In this document: piece by piece, positions 33,842-41,016 of the stretch
How positions within the stretch are numbered: the stretch's first letter is position 1
How the letters are laid out: each line of letters starts with the position of its first letter
DNA from: JBMHDW01 sp049889175
Lineage (GTDB): Bacteria; Pseudomonadota; Gammaproteobacteria; Comchoanobacterales; Comchoanobacteraceae
Direction of reading: 5' to 3'
DNA: 64,000 nucleotides
Assembly: GCA_049889175.1 (NCBI GenBank)
Contig: JBMHDW010000011.1
Span: 1 to 64,000 of the forward strand
Program-made: the position numbers and the translations under genes
The notes under the pieces: generated by a model
Told to the model about the DNA's origin: nothing
Database searches by the model: none
Seen by the model: only the letters and a program-made list of their open reading frames with translations

Positions 33842-34974
33842 GAAAAAATACGTTTTATTTGAGATGAAATTTTACCAAAAATATGGGTTTCATCTGTTTC
33901 TGTTTGAGTGAATAATGACTCTGATGCTAGTAGTTGATTTTTAAAGTACACTTTAATTGATCCGTGCTGTTCACCAGCATTATGTGGAGCAGTTAAAGAG
34001 GTTGGGTGACTACTTATAATAGTTAGATCTTTTTGGTTTCCTTGAGGAATAGTAATGTTTAAAGGTTTGTATGTCTTTAAGGCAACATGATCTGATGTGC
34101 CATTCCATACTGGTATATTAATACTTTCATCGTCGAGTAATGTGATGTTTTCAAAGAATCTAAATCCATAGGTCAACAGTTTTTCATTATCAACATCTCT
34201 AAAATGATCAGTAGGTGATCCTAAGGTAATAGCGATTAAGCGCATACCATTCTGTATGCCAGATGAAACCAAACAATAACCAGCCTCTTTGGTGTGACCT
34301 GTTTTCAAGCCATCAACATAGGATAATTTTTTTAGGAGGTGATTTCGATTGGATTGAGTAATGTTGTTGTGTTTCATTTCTAGTTTTTGGTAACGCTGAT
34401 AAAACTCTGGGTGGTCATAAATGATGTGTTGAGCTATTTTTGCCAAATCATAAGCTGTAGAATAATGTTTAGAATGAGGAATGCCTGTTGGATTTTGGAA
34501 GTGTGTATTTTCTAAATCCCATTGTTCAGCCATTTGGTTCATCATATCAACAAAAGCATCGATGCTACCTGCTGCATGAATAGCTAATGCAAGGGCAGCA
34601 TCATTACCAGAAGCAACAATGACACCATTGATCAGTTCGTCAATAGTGACTCTACTATTCAGTTCTAAAAACATACTTGAGCCTTCTGCTTGGTATGATT
34701 CTTCAGTAATATTAACCTCATCGGTAAGTTTTATTTTTCCCTGAGCAACCATATTTTCAATGATGTATAAGGTCATCAATTTAGTAAGGCTGGCAGGCGC
34801 ATGAACTTTGTGGCTATTTTTTTCACTGATGACATCACCATTTACAGCATTCATTAAAATATAGGCATCAGCTTTAAGTTTGGGGGCTGAAGGTATAATG
34901 GTATCATCAAATTGAATGGTATTTGCATGTGCGATAGACACGATTAGGGTTAATGCTATTAGTAATTTTTTCAT
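33838..34974 (-). CDS. dacA: D-alanyl-D-alanine carboxypeptidase (PBP5/6 family)
   Basis: The enzyme trims the terminal D-Ala of peptidoglycan pentapeptides in the periplasm. The 378 residues begin with a signal peptide (MKKLLIALTLIVSIAHA). The catalytic motifs are Ser62-X-X-Lys65, SGN at 122-124 and KTG at 224-226. The PBP5 C-terminal beta domain follows, and the protein ends in a basic amphipathic segment (HIFGKISSQIKRIFS) that would anchor it to the membrane. Confidence 0.96.
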   Translation of the reverse strand: MKKLLIALTLIVSIAHANTIQFDDTIIPSAPKLKADAYILMNAVNGDVISEKNSHKVHAPASLTKLMTLYIIENMVAQGKIKLTDEVNITEESYQAEGSSMFLELNSRVTIDELINGVIVASGNDAALALAIHAAGSIDAFVDMMNQMAEQWDLENTHFQNPTGIPHSKHYSTAYDLAKIAQHIIYDHPEFYQRYQKLEMKHNNITQSNRNHLLKKLSYVDGLKTGHTKEAGYCLVSSGIQNGMRLIAITLGSPTDHFRDVDNEKLLTYGFRFFENITLLDDESINIPVWNGTSDHVALKTYKPLNITIPQGNQKDLTIISSHPTSLTAPHNAGEQHGSIKVYFKNQLLASESLFTQTETDETHIFGKISSQIKRIFS

Positions 34975-35035
34975 TTTAGGATCCCAGATTCACAGATCTT
35001 CAATGTAACAAATACTAATAGTCATTGAAAGAACT

Positions 35036-35494
35036 TTAGTGTACTTTTGGTGCAACAAGTAGGTCAATTCTGACGTCTGTTGTTCCTTGCTCAATAAAGC
35101 CTAGTTTTTGCGCAGCAGCTCGTGATAAGTCGATGACTCGACCTGGGTGAAAGGGTCCTCTATCATTGACTCTAACCACAACACTGTGATTATTATCAAC
35201 TCTTGTGACGCGAACATAGCAAGGTATGGGAAGCTCTTTATGCGCAGCGGTCAAAAGATTCATATCAAAAGTTTCCATGGTTGATGTTTTTCGTCCATGA
35301 AATGGCTCTCCATACCATGAGGCTTTGCCGTATTGTTGAAAGGAATGAATGTCTTTCAGGACATGATATGTTTTGTTATGAACACTATAAATTTCATTAT
35401 TACCGTATTTAGAAAGCGGTTCTGGCTGAAGCCAGCTGCCCATAATCGAAGTTGAGGGAATCAATAATGTCAACAATAGTAATAATCTAGCCAT
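35036..35494 (-). CDS. rlpA: RlpA-like septal lytic transglycosylase, short form
   Basis: RlpA proteins cut denuded peptidoglycan strands at division sites. The 152 residues have a hydrophobic signal (MARLLLLLTLLIPSTSIMG) and the double-psi beta-barrel motifs GKASWYGEPFHGRKTSTMETFDMN and VRVNDRGPFHPGRVIDLSRAAA. Asp in NDRGPF and the His after FHG match the catalytic pattern. There is no lipobox Cys and no SPOR domain, unlike E. coli RlpA, so this form is probably soluble in the periplasm. It precedes dacA, the usual order. Confidence 0.9.
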   Translation of the reverse strand: MARLLLLLTLLIPSTSIMGSWLQPEPLSKYGNNEIYSVHNKTYHVLKDIHSFQQYGKASWYGEPFHGRKTSTMETFDMNLLTAAHKELPIPCYVRVTRVDNNHSVVVRVNDRGPFHPGRVIDLSRAAAQKLGFIEQGTTDVRIDLLVAPKVH

Positions 35495-35549
35495 AGTTAA
35501 ATGCTATCATGGAAACAATATGATTGATAGTCGTATTAACAATCAATGG

Positions 35550-35578
35550 TTGCAAAGTGATGATGTTTTTAACATAAT
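35550..35578 (+). promoter_or_regulatory. Promoter immediately before rlmB, predicting a leaderless mRNA
   Basis: TTGCAA (35550-35555), a 17-base spacer and CATAAT (35573-35578) form a good sigma-70 promoter. Transcription would start near 35585, which is the second candidate ATG of rlmB. Confidence 0.5.
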
Positions 35579-35584
35579 ATGCCA

Positions 35585-36274
35585 ATGAAACATCGCATTA
35601 CCAATAGACATACTATGGCAGTCATTGCTGAATATTACCCAGAGCGTGTTGTTTCAGTTAGCGTTCCTGATCATGAATACTCTGATTTGACATGGGTTCC
35701 ATTGTTGCAAAAACAGGGTATAGCTATTCATCGATCTCAACATCTTGTGATGATTGCTGTGCCACCATCCGTAAGATCAGAATTAGACTTGCTAACGGAT
35801 GTTCAATCAAAACATCATGGGTGCTGGCTAGCTTTGGATGAGGTCACTGATCCACATAACTTAGGTGCATGCTTGAGAAATATTGCGGCATTGGGCGCTC
35901 AAGGATTGGTTCTTCCTAAGCATGGTAGTGCACAAGTGAATGATACCGTTCGTAATATATCATGTGGCGGTGCTGATTTTGTTCCTATTTATCAAGTAAC
36001 AAATTTATCTAAAGCAATGTCTCATTTAAAGAAAGATGGTGTTTGGGTATTTGGTGGTTGTGAGAGAGGTGAGCAATCATTGGGACATGTTAAAATAGCT
36101 GAAAAGTCTTTGATCGTGATGGGAAGTGAAGGAAAAGGTATGCGACCACAAGTTCGTAAAATGTGCGATGTTGTTTTTCATTTGCCAACATGTCCGCCTG
36201 TATTAAGTCTCAATGTCTCTGTCGCAACAGGTCTTGCACTCAATCACTGGCTTGTTGGTGCTGAAAATACTTGA
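35585..36274 (+). CDS. rlmB: SpoU-family rRNA 2'-O-methyltransferase, RlmB-like
   Basis: RlmB methylates the ribose of G2251 in the 23S P loop. The ~229-residue SPOUT protein has motif 1 NLGACLRNIAALGAQGLVLP, motif 2 IVMGSEGKGMRPQVRK and motif 3 LSLNVSVATGLALNHW, which form the trefoil-knot SAM site. The short N-terminal substrate-binding domain is present. The TNLSKAMSHLKKDGVWVFG segment is typical of RlmB rather than TrmH. The start is ATG 35585, or 35579 two codons upstream; no ribosome-binding site is visible. Its stop lies just inside the -35 box of the promoter in front of the S6-S18 gene. Confidence 0.85.
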   Translation: MKHRITNRHTMAVIAEYYPERVVSVSVPDHEYSDLTWVPLLQKQGIAIHRSQHLVMIAVPPSVRSELDLLTDVQSKHHGCWLALDEVTDPHNLGACLRNIAALGAQGLVLPKHGSAQVNDTVRNISCGGADFVPIYQVTNLSKAMSHLKKDGVWVFGGCERGEQSLGHVKIAEKSLIVMGSEGKGMRPQVRKMCDVVFHLPTCPPVLSLNVSVATGLALNHWLVGAENT

Positions 36275-36299
36275 ATTATTGCCTAGAAGCTGGTATCAT
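36271..36299 (+). promoter_or_regulatory. Promoter for the S6-S18/rplI/dnaB operon
   Basis: TTGAAT (36271-36276), a 17-base spacer and TATCAT (36294-36299) form a good sigma-70 promoter. The start would be near 36306, giving a leader of about 37 bases before the S6-S18 ATG. Confidence 0.5.
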
Positions 36300-36300
36300 G

Positions 36301-36329
36301 TGGTTCCTTATTCGAAAAGAATGTAACCA
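36301..36329 (+). promoter_or_regulatory. Leader stem-loop before the S6-S18 gene
   Basis: TGGTT (36301-36305) pairs with AACCA (36325-36329), and ATTC (36310-36313) pairs with GAAT (36319-36322). The two stems are separated by an asymmetric internal loop CCTT/GT. Many bacteria carry an rpsF-leader hairpin with an unpaired CC that binds the S6:S18 dimer. The resemblance here is in position and general shape only. If transcription starts near 36306, the lower stem would be incomplete in that transcript. Confidence 0.3.
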
Positions 36330-36342
36330 AAAGGAGAAAGCC

Positions 36343-36897
36343 ATGGGCTCAAAACATTATGACATTATTTTATTAATACATCCTAATCACAGTGATGACA
36401 TACAATCAATTATAAACAAGCAAAAAGAGTCATTTTCTGATTCTGGAGCTGATGTTTATCGTGTTGAAGATTGGGGTAGAAAAAAATTGCACTACCCAAT
36501 TGAGAATGTCGCAAAAGCTCATTTTCTTTGCTTCTCAGTTACAATGAGTGGTCAAAATCTAAAATCATTAGACACATCATATAAGCTTAATGATTTGGTT
36601 GTGAGACATTTAATTGTTGAGGCAAAAGAAAAGCTAACTGATCAATCACCGATGAAAATTGTTGAACAACATGATGGTAACAAAAAAAGCTTGTTAGCTG
36701 CATTAGTTGATCATCCAGAGCGCCAAACTTTCAAGAACATTGCCTTTTGCCAAGAGCACGTGAGTCCATACTCAGGTCGTATTAACCCAAGGCGACAAAC
36801 ACTATTGAGTGCACAAGATCAAAAGAAATTGACAAATGCGATTAAGCTTAATAGATTTTTAGCTCTAATGCCTTATTGCGATAAGCATAACCAGTAG
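36343..36897 (+). CDS. rpsF-rpsR: Fused 30S ribosomal proteins S6 and S18
   Basis: The 184-residue frame carries two ribosomal proteins. Residues 4-106 are S6: HYDIILLIHP, RVEDWGRKKLHYPIENVAKAH and SYKLNDLVVRHLIV, ending LTDQSPMK where E. coli S6 has TEASPMVK. After a linker of about 20 residues, residues 129-184 match S18. FKNIAFCQEHV aligns with YKDIATLKNYI, SGRINPRR with SGKIVPSR, and LTNAIKLNRFLALMPYCDKH with [20 protein letters not shown]. The S18 basic N-terminus is lost. ATG 36343 follows AAGGAG. No stop separates the parts and no separate rpsR follows. An in-frame ATG at 36652 lacks a clear ribosome-binding site. The pair form a heterodimer in normal ribosomes. Confidence 0.9.
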   Translation: MGSKHYDIILLIHPNHSDDIQSIINKQKESFSDSGADVYRVEDWGRKKLHYPIENVAKAHFLCFSVTMSGQNLKSLDTSYKLNDLVVRHLIVEAKEKLTDQSPMKIVEQHDGNKKSLLAALVDHPERQTFKNIAFCQEHVSPYSGRINPRRQTLLSAQDQKKLTNAIKLNRFLALMPYCDKHNQ

Positions 36898-36903
36898 GAG
36901 ATT

Positions 36904-37803
36904 ATGGCACAAACCATACAACGATACTTAACGTTATTTGTTAAGCAAGAGCAATATACTTGGATGATACTTTTGCTCTTGCTCGTTGCTAATACTCAGG
37001 GCATTGCTTTTACAGGTTTGCTTCTGACTATTTTGTCTGTGGTAGCTGCACTTAACTTTAAAGATGAATGGAAAGCCATCTTAGCGATCATGTTTGGAGT
37101 CTTACCATCTATTTTACTGCTACTCAATCTAGGATATGGTTGGGTAGCTGGTTTTTCTAGTATTGTATGCATAAGCTCAGTTCTTGCTTTTCGTCGCTCA
37201 AACTCAATACAGTTTTATTTTGATGTTCAGTTACTGAGTGTCTTATCGTGTTGTCTTGTTTTATTGCTGCTTCCTCATGAAGCTATGTATGCCACTATTG
37301 TTGAGAAATTAAAGCTCATTTTTGCCGAACAAGCTCCTAATATGGCAGGAATCGAAAAATTACCCTCTTATATTCTTGGCATTACAATCAATACGCAAAT
37401 CATAACTTTATTTGCTTCTGTTATGCTGTATGCTCATTGTTTTACCGATAATTACAACTCGCTAAAAACACAAATCTTGAGTTACCGTCTTGGTATGTTA
37501 CACATCGCGTTTATTTTAGTATTGATGGTATTATTTTATTTTCAAGGCGATACATTTTGGCTTGGAACCCAGTCACTTGTTTTTCCGTTGATGGCATTTT
37601 TACCACTAGCTTTTATTGGTTCAATACTTATCATCAATACAGTTATTGATACAAAGATTAAGTGGCTCATTTGGGTTATTTCAGTCATGACAGTATATAT
37701 ATTGTTGACTTATTGGCAGCAGCTCTATTTGTTTCTGGCATTCTTAGGGTTGGTTGACTATTTTTTTGATGCCAGGGTTAAATTGATAAAGAGGAAGGTG
37801 TAA
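36904..37803 (+). CDS. DUF2232-like polytopic membrane protein
   Basis: The 299-residue protein has about eight hydrophobic segments and short polar loops, with a basic C-terminus (RVKLIKRKV). In many Gammaproteobacteria a DUF2232 membrane protein lies between rpsR and rplI, and this gene occupies exactly that place. The function is unknown; relatives are sometimes linked to envelope growth. It starts 6 bases after the S6-S18 stop and ends 2 bases before rplI, so it is part of this operon. Confidence 0.75.
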   Translation: MAQTIQRYLTLFVKQEQYTWMILLLLLVANTQGIAFTGLLLTILSVVAALNFKDEWKAILAIMFGVLPSILLLLNLGYGWVAGFSSIVCISSVLAFRRSNSIQFYFDVQLLSVLSCCLVLLLLPHEAMYATIVEKLKLIFAEQAPNMAGIEKLPSYILGITINTQIITLFASVMLYAHCFTDNYNSLKTQILSYRLGMLHIAFILVLMVLFYFQGDTFWLGTQSLVFPLMAFLPLAFIGSILIINTVIDTKIKWLIWVISVMTVYILLTYWQQLYLFLAFLGLVDYFFDARVKLIKRKV

Positions 37804-37805
37804 TC

Positions 37806-38282
37806 ATGCAAGTGATTTTAAAACAAACAATGAAAAATTTAGGTGTTGTAGGTTCTGTGGTTTCAGTAAAACCAGGGTATGCAAGAAACTATTTAGTCCC
37901 AAATCAACTTGCTGAAGTTGCAACTGAGAGTAATATGAAGAGATTAGAGGCTCAATTGAGCGCGCTGAGAGAAGAAGAGGAAAAACGTATTAAGTTAGCT
38001 AATGCTGTTAAAGAAAAAGTTGCAGACTTCTGTTCTAATATTGTAATTGAGATGAACGTTACTGAGGATGGACAGCTTTATGGTTCAGTTGGTACTGGTG
38101 ATGTCCTTATGATGATTAAAGATCAACTTGGTAAGACTAAAGACTTTGAATTGAACAAGCAAATGGTTCAGGTTAATAATGGCTCTCCAATTAAATCTGA
38201 AGGCACTTTTGAAGGTGTACTTCAGCTGCATTCAGGTGTTTCATGCCCAATCATTCTTAAAGTTGAAGCCGTCGCTAGTTAA
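37806..38282 (+). CDS. rplI: 50S ribosomal protein L9
   Basis: L9 is an elongated protein near L1 that limits frameshifting and ribosome stacking. The 158 residues have the N-terminal domain signature MKNLGVVGSVVSVKPGYARNYLVP, a long connecting helix (about 41-75) and a C-terminal domain (TEDGQLYGSVGTGDVLMMI). The length is close to the 149 of E. coli. Confidence 0.97.
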   Translation: MQVILKQTMKNLGVVGSVVSVKPGYARNYLVPNQLAEVATESNMKRLEAQLSALREEEEKRIKLANAVKEKVADFCSNIVIEMNVTEDGQLYGSVGTGDVLMMIKDQLGKTKDFELNKQMVQVNNGSPIKSEGTFEGVLQLHSGVSCPIILKVEAVAS

Positions 38283-38294
38283 ATATAGGCCATT

Positions 38295-39641
38295 ATGGCA
38301 CAACAACAATTAAAACCTATTTCTCGTGAGGCTGAGCGTGCTGTTTTAGGCGGCGTTATTTTAGATAATCAGCGTTGGGATGATGTTGCAGAATTATTAG
38401 TTCAATCTGATTTTTTTGTTATGGAACACAGGTATGTTTTTGAGTCAATTGCATACTTGTCTGAGCAAGCAATGCCATTTGACACCATTACAGTTAATGA
38501 AACCCTTAAAAAGAAGGGGTTTTTAGAGAAAATGGGGGGGGAGCAGTTTCTTTTTGAATTAGTCAATGAAACGCCAGTTGCTGCCAATATATTATCGTAT
38601 GCCAAGATTGTTCATGAAAAATCGCATCTGCGCTCATTAATGGAGGCTGGTCAGTACATCACTGATTTAGCACACACATCAGGATCAAAGAATGCTGATG
38701 AATTGATTAATGAAGCAGAACAAAAAATCATGTCGATTAAGGATACGCGATCGTCGTCTGATGGTCCTAGAAGTATTCAGGATATACTTACTGAAACGAC
38801 CGACAAAATTGATCGTTTGAGTCAAATGGAAGGAACCATTACAGGTTCGCCAACTGGCTTTGATGATCTTGATAAAATGACTTCAGGATTGCATCCTGGA
38901 GATTTAGTTATTGTAGCTGGACGACCCTCAATGGGTAAAACAGTATTTGGTGTTAATATTGCTGAGCATGTTGCTATTAGTGCTGAAAAACCAGTGTTAA
39001 TTTTTAGTCTTGAAATGCCATCAGATTCCATCGTGATGCGTATGATGTCCTCATTGGGGCGTATTAATCAACATCAAGTTCGAACTGGTAATTTGAGTGA
39101 TGAAGATTGGCCTAGATTATCTTCTGCAGTGAGTATGATTAAAAATGCAAAGATATTTATTGATGATCAGCCTGGTGTTAGTCCTATTGATATTAGATCT
39201 CGGGCGCGCAGGATTAAAAGACAGCATCCAGATTTGGGACTTATATTGGTAGACTATCTTCAATTGATGCGTATTCCAGGTTTTAAAGAGGGTAGAACTC
39301 TGGAGATTTCTGAAATTTCCCGAACGTTAAAATTAATTGCCAAAGAAATGAATGTTCCAGTTATTGCATTATCTCAGTTGAACAGAAGCTTAGAACAAAG
39401 GCCAGATAAAAGACCTGTAATGTCTGATTTACGTGAATCAGGATCTATTGAGCAAGACGCTGATTTAATCGCATTCATATACAGGGATGAAGTTTATAAT
39501 GAAGATTCACCCGATAAAGGGGTTGCTGAAATTATTATTGCAAAGCAAAGAAATGGTCCAATTGGCAAGGTTAAACTAACCTTTTTGGGTCAATACACTC
39601 GTTTTGAAAATCATGCACATTTTGAAGCTTCATTTGGTTAA
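38295..39641 (+). CDS. dnaB: Replicative DNA helicase DnaB
   Basis: DnaB is the hexameric 5'-3' helicase of the replisome. The 448 residues contain the N-terminal primase/loader domain (SREAERAVLGGVILDNQRW) and the RecA-like domain with Walker A AGRPSMGKT (about residues 207-215). Walker B is VDYLQLM, and SQLNRSLEQRPDKRPVMSDL with the arginine-finger region follows. No intein is present. It follows rplI, a conserved pairing. Confidence 0.98.
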   Translation: MAQQQLKPISREAERAVLGGVILDNQRWDDVAELLVQSDFFVMEHRYVFESIAYLSEQAMPFDTITVNETLKKKGFLEKMGGEQFLFELVNETPVAANILSYAKIVHEKSHLRSLMEAGQYITDLAHTSGSKNADELINEAEQKIMSIKDTRSSSDGPRSIQDILTETTDKIDRLSQMEGTITGSPTGFDDLDKMTSGLHPGDLVIVAGRPSMGKTVFGVNIAEHVAISAEKPVLIFSLEMPSDSIVMRMMSSLGRINQHQVRTGNLSDEDWPRLSSAVSMIKNAKIFIDDQPGVSPIDIRSRARRIKRQHPDLGLILVDYLQLMRIPGFKEGRTLEISEISRTLKLIAKEMNVPVIALSQLNRSLEQRPDKRPVMSDLRESGSIEQDADLIAFIYRDEVYNEDSPDKGVAEIIIAKQRNGPIGKVKLTFLGQYTRFENHAHFEASFG

Positions 39642-39644
39642 ATT

Positions 39645-40727
39645 ATGGCATTAAGAAAATGTTATCTTGATATTGAGGCTTGGCAGCATAATATTCATTC
39701 CATCCAAGAACAATGGCCCGAGCAATCCATTTTACTGCCCATCAAGGCTAATGCTTATGGTCACGGCTTAAGTATTATGATTAAAGCTATTGATGATCGT
39801 GTTTCTGGCTATTGGGTTGCCACTCTTGAAGAGGCAAAAGAAGTTCGTTTATATTCAAGTAAACCAATCTGTGTTGCTCATTATTCCTCATGTCTTAAAT
39901 CGTGCGAAATGTTATTGTCACTATCATGTGATCTAGTGATTTATGATATACAACAAATTAATACTTTTCATGGTTACTTGCCTCAATTTAATCGTATTTG
40001 GCTTAAAGTAAATACAGGAATGAATCGATTAGGGGTTAATATTGATGAATATCAGGATGCGATGAGATTATTGAAAAAGTATGTGCCATTAGAGAAAATA
40101 GGGCTACTAACTCATCTAGCTGATACAGGCGATACGAAAGACAATCGAGCTCAATTAGATCGTTTTAGAAAAATATGTAAAAATCATCATGATGTTTCAT
40201 GGTCCAATTCATCTGGATTGGGTTTCTTAACCAAAGAAACAATGGGTAATTGGATTAGACCTGGTTTACTCGTTCATGGTATTTGTCTTGATGATCGTTT
40301 ACAATATTTGCCACTCAAACCTGTTATGAGTTTATGGACAGAAGTTATTCAAACATATGAGGTCGGTCTTGGCGATCAAGTAGGTTATGATGGTCAGTGG
40401 GTAGCTCAAGATAAAACGCAAGTTGCTATTGTCTCGTTGGGTTATGCTGATGGTTTTCCACAAAACTGTCCAACTTGGTCATTGTATGTTAAGGGCGTGA
40501 AGTGTAATGTGATTGGCAAGGTTTCTATGGATGTATTATGTATCGATGTAAGTGGAGTTGATCAGGTATTTGCAGGAGATAAAGTTGAAATCATAGGACC
40601 ATCACAAACTTTAACGGCATTGTGTCGTGATATTGGTGAGAGTCCCTATGCCTTAATAACCCGTTTAGGATCACGATTTGAGAGAATAGTATTATCAAAT
40701 GAGAGAGGCAATCGAGGAGCTTTATGA
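39645..40727 (+). CDS. alr: Alanine racemase
   Basis: This PLP enzyme makes D-alanine for peptidoglycan. The 360 residues have the PLP lysine Lys34 in LPIKANAYGHG and the catalytic tyrosine Tyr248 in VGYDGQW. The C-terminal domain holds KVSMDVLCIDVSG. The SMD motif is typical of true alanine racemases. It starts 3 bases after the dnaB stop and overlaps sdhE by 4 bases. Confidence 0.96.
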   Translation: MALRKCYLDIEAWQHNIHSIQEQWPEQSILLPIKANAYGHGLSIMIKAIDDRVSGYWVATLEEAKEVRLYSSKPICVAHYSSCLKSCEMLLSLSCDLVIYDIQQINTFHGYLPQFNRIWLKVNTGMNRLGVNIDEYQDAMRLLKKYVPLEKIGLLTHLADTGDTKDNRAQLDRFRKICKNHHDVSWSNSSGLGFLTKETMGNWIRPGLLVHGICLDDRLQYLPLKPVMSLWTEVIQTYEVGLGDQVGYDGQWVAQDKTQVAIVSLGYADGFPQNCPTWSLYVKGVKCNVIGKVSMDVLCIDVSGVDQVFAGDKVEIIGPSQTLTALCRDIGESPYALITRLGSRFERIVLSNERGNRGAL

Positions 40728-40951
40728 ATCATTATATTCGGTGGTGTTGTCGTCGTGGTGTTTTGGAGCTCGATCTATTATTAGAGCGATTTTTAGAAAA
40801 TCATTTTTCTACCTTAACTGCAGATGAAAAGCTACTATTTGGTCAATTTCTACAATGTGAGGATAGTTGGCTACAGTCATGGCTTTTACTGCATGATAAA
40901 GAGCCCCCAGAGCCATTTAAAGCTTTGGTCGCAATGATTCTCAAACGGTAA
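40724..40951 (+). CDS. sdhE: FAD assembly factor SdhE (YgfY/CptB family)
   Basis: SdhE helps attach FAD covalently to succinate dehydrogenase. The 75 residues have the diagnostic RWCCRRGVLELDLLLERF (RGxxELD motif), LTADEKLLFGQFLQCEDSWLQSWL, and a short C-terminal helix. Length and motif order match the family closely. The start overlaps the alr stop, so it is coupled to alr. It is the last gene of the rlmB-proximal operon and faces the icmF-like gene. Confidence 0.92.
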   Translation: MNHYIRWCCRRGVLELDLLLERFLENHFSTLTADEKLLFGQFLQCEDSWLQSWLLLHDKEPPEPFKALVAMILKR

Positions 40952-41016
40952 TCATATCAATAAAGTATACTACAAAAAATATTAATTACCGACTGATTCA
41001 TTTAAGATTATTGTAG

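Noticed and set aside
36652..36897. Separate rpsR starting at the internal ATG 36652
   Set aside because: There is no stop before it and no clear ribosome-binding site, and the S6 tail runs through this codon as in other S6 proteins. I treat it as one fused gene but note internal initiation as the main alternative.
40952..41016. Bidirectional terminator between sdhE and the icmF-like gene
   Set aside because: GGTAAT and ATTACC could pair across about 34 bases, but the stem is short and no T run follows.
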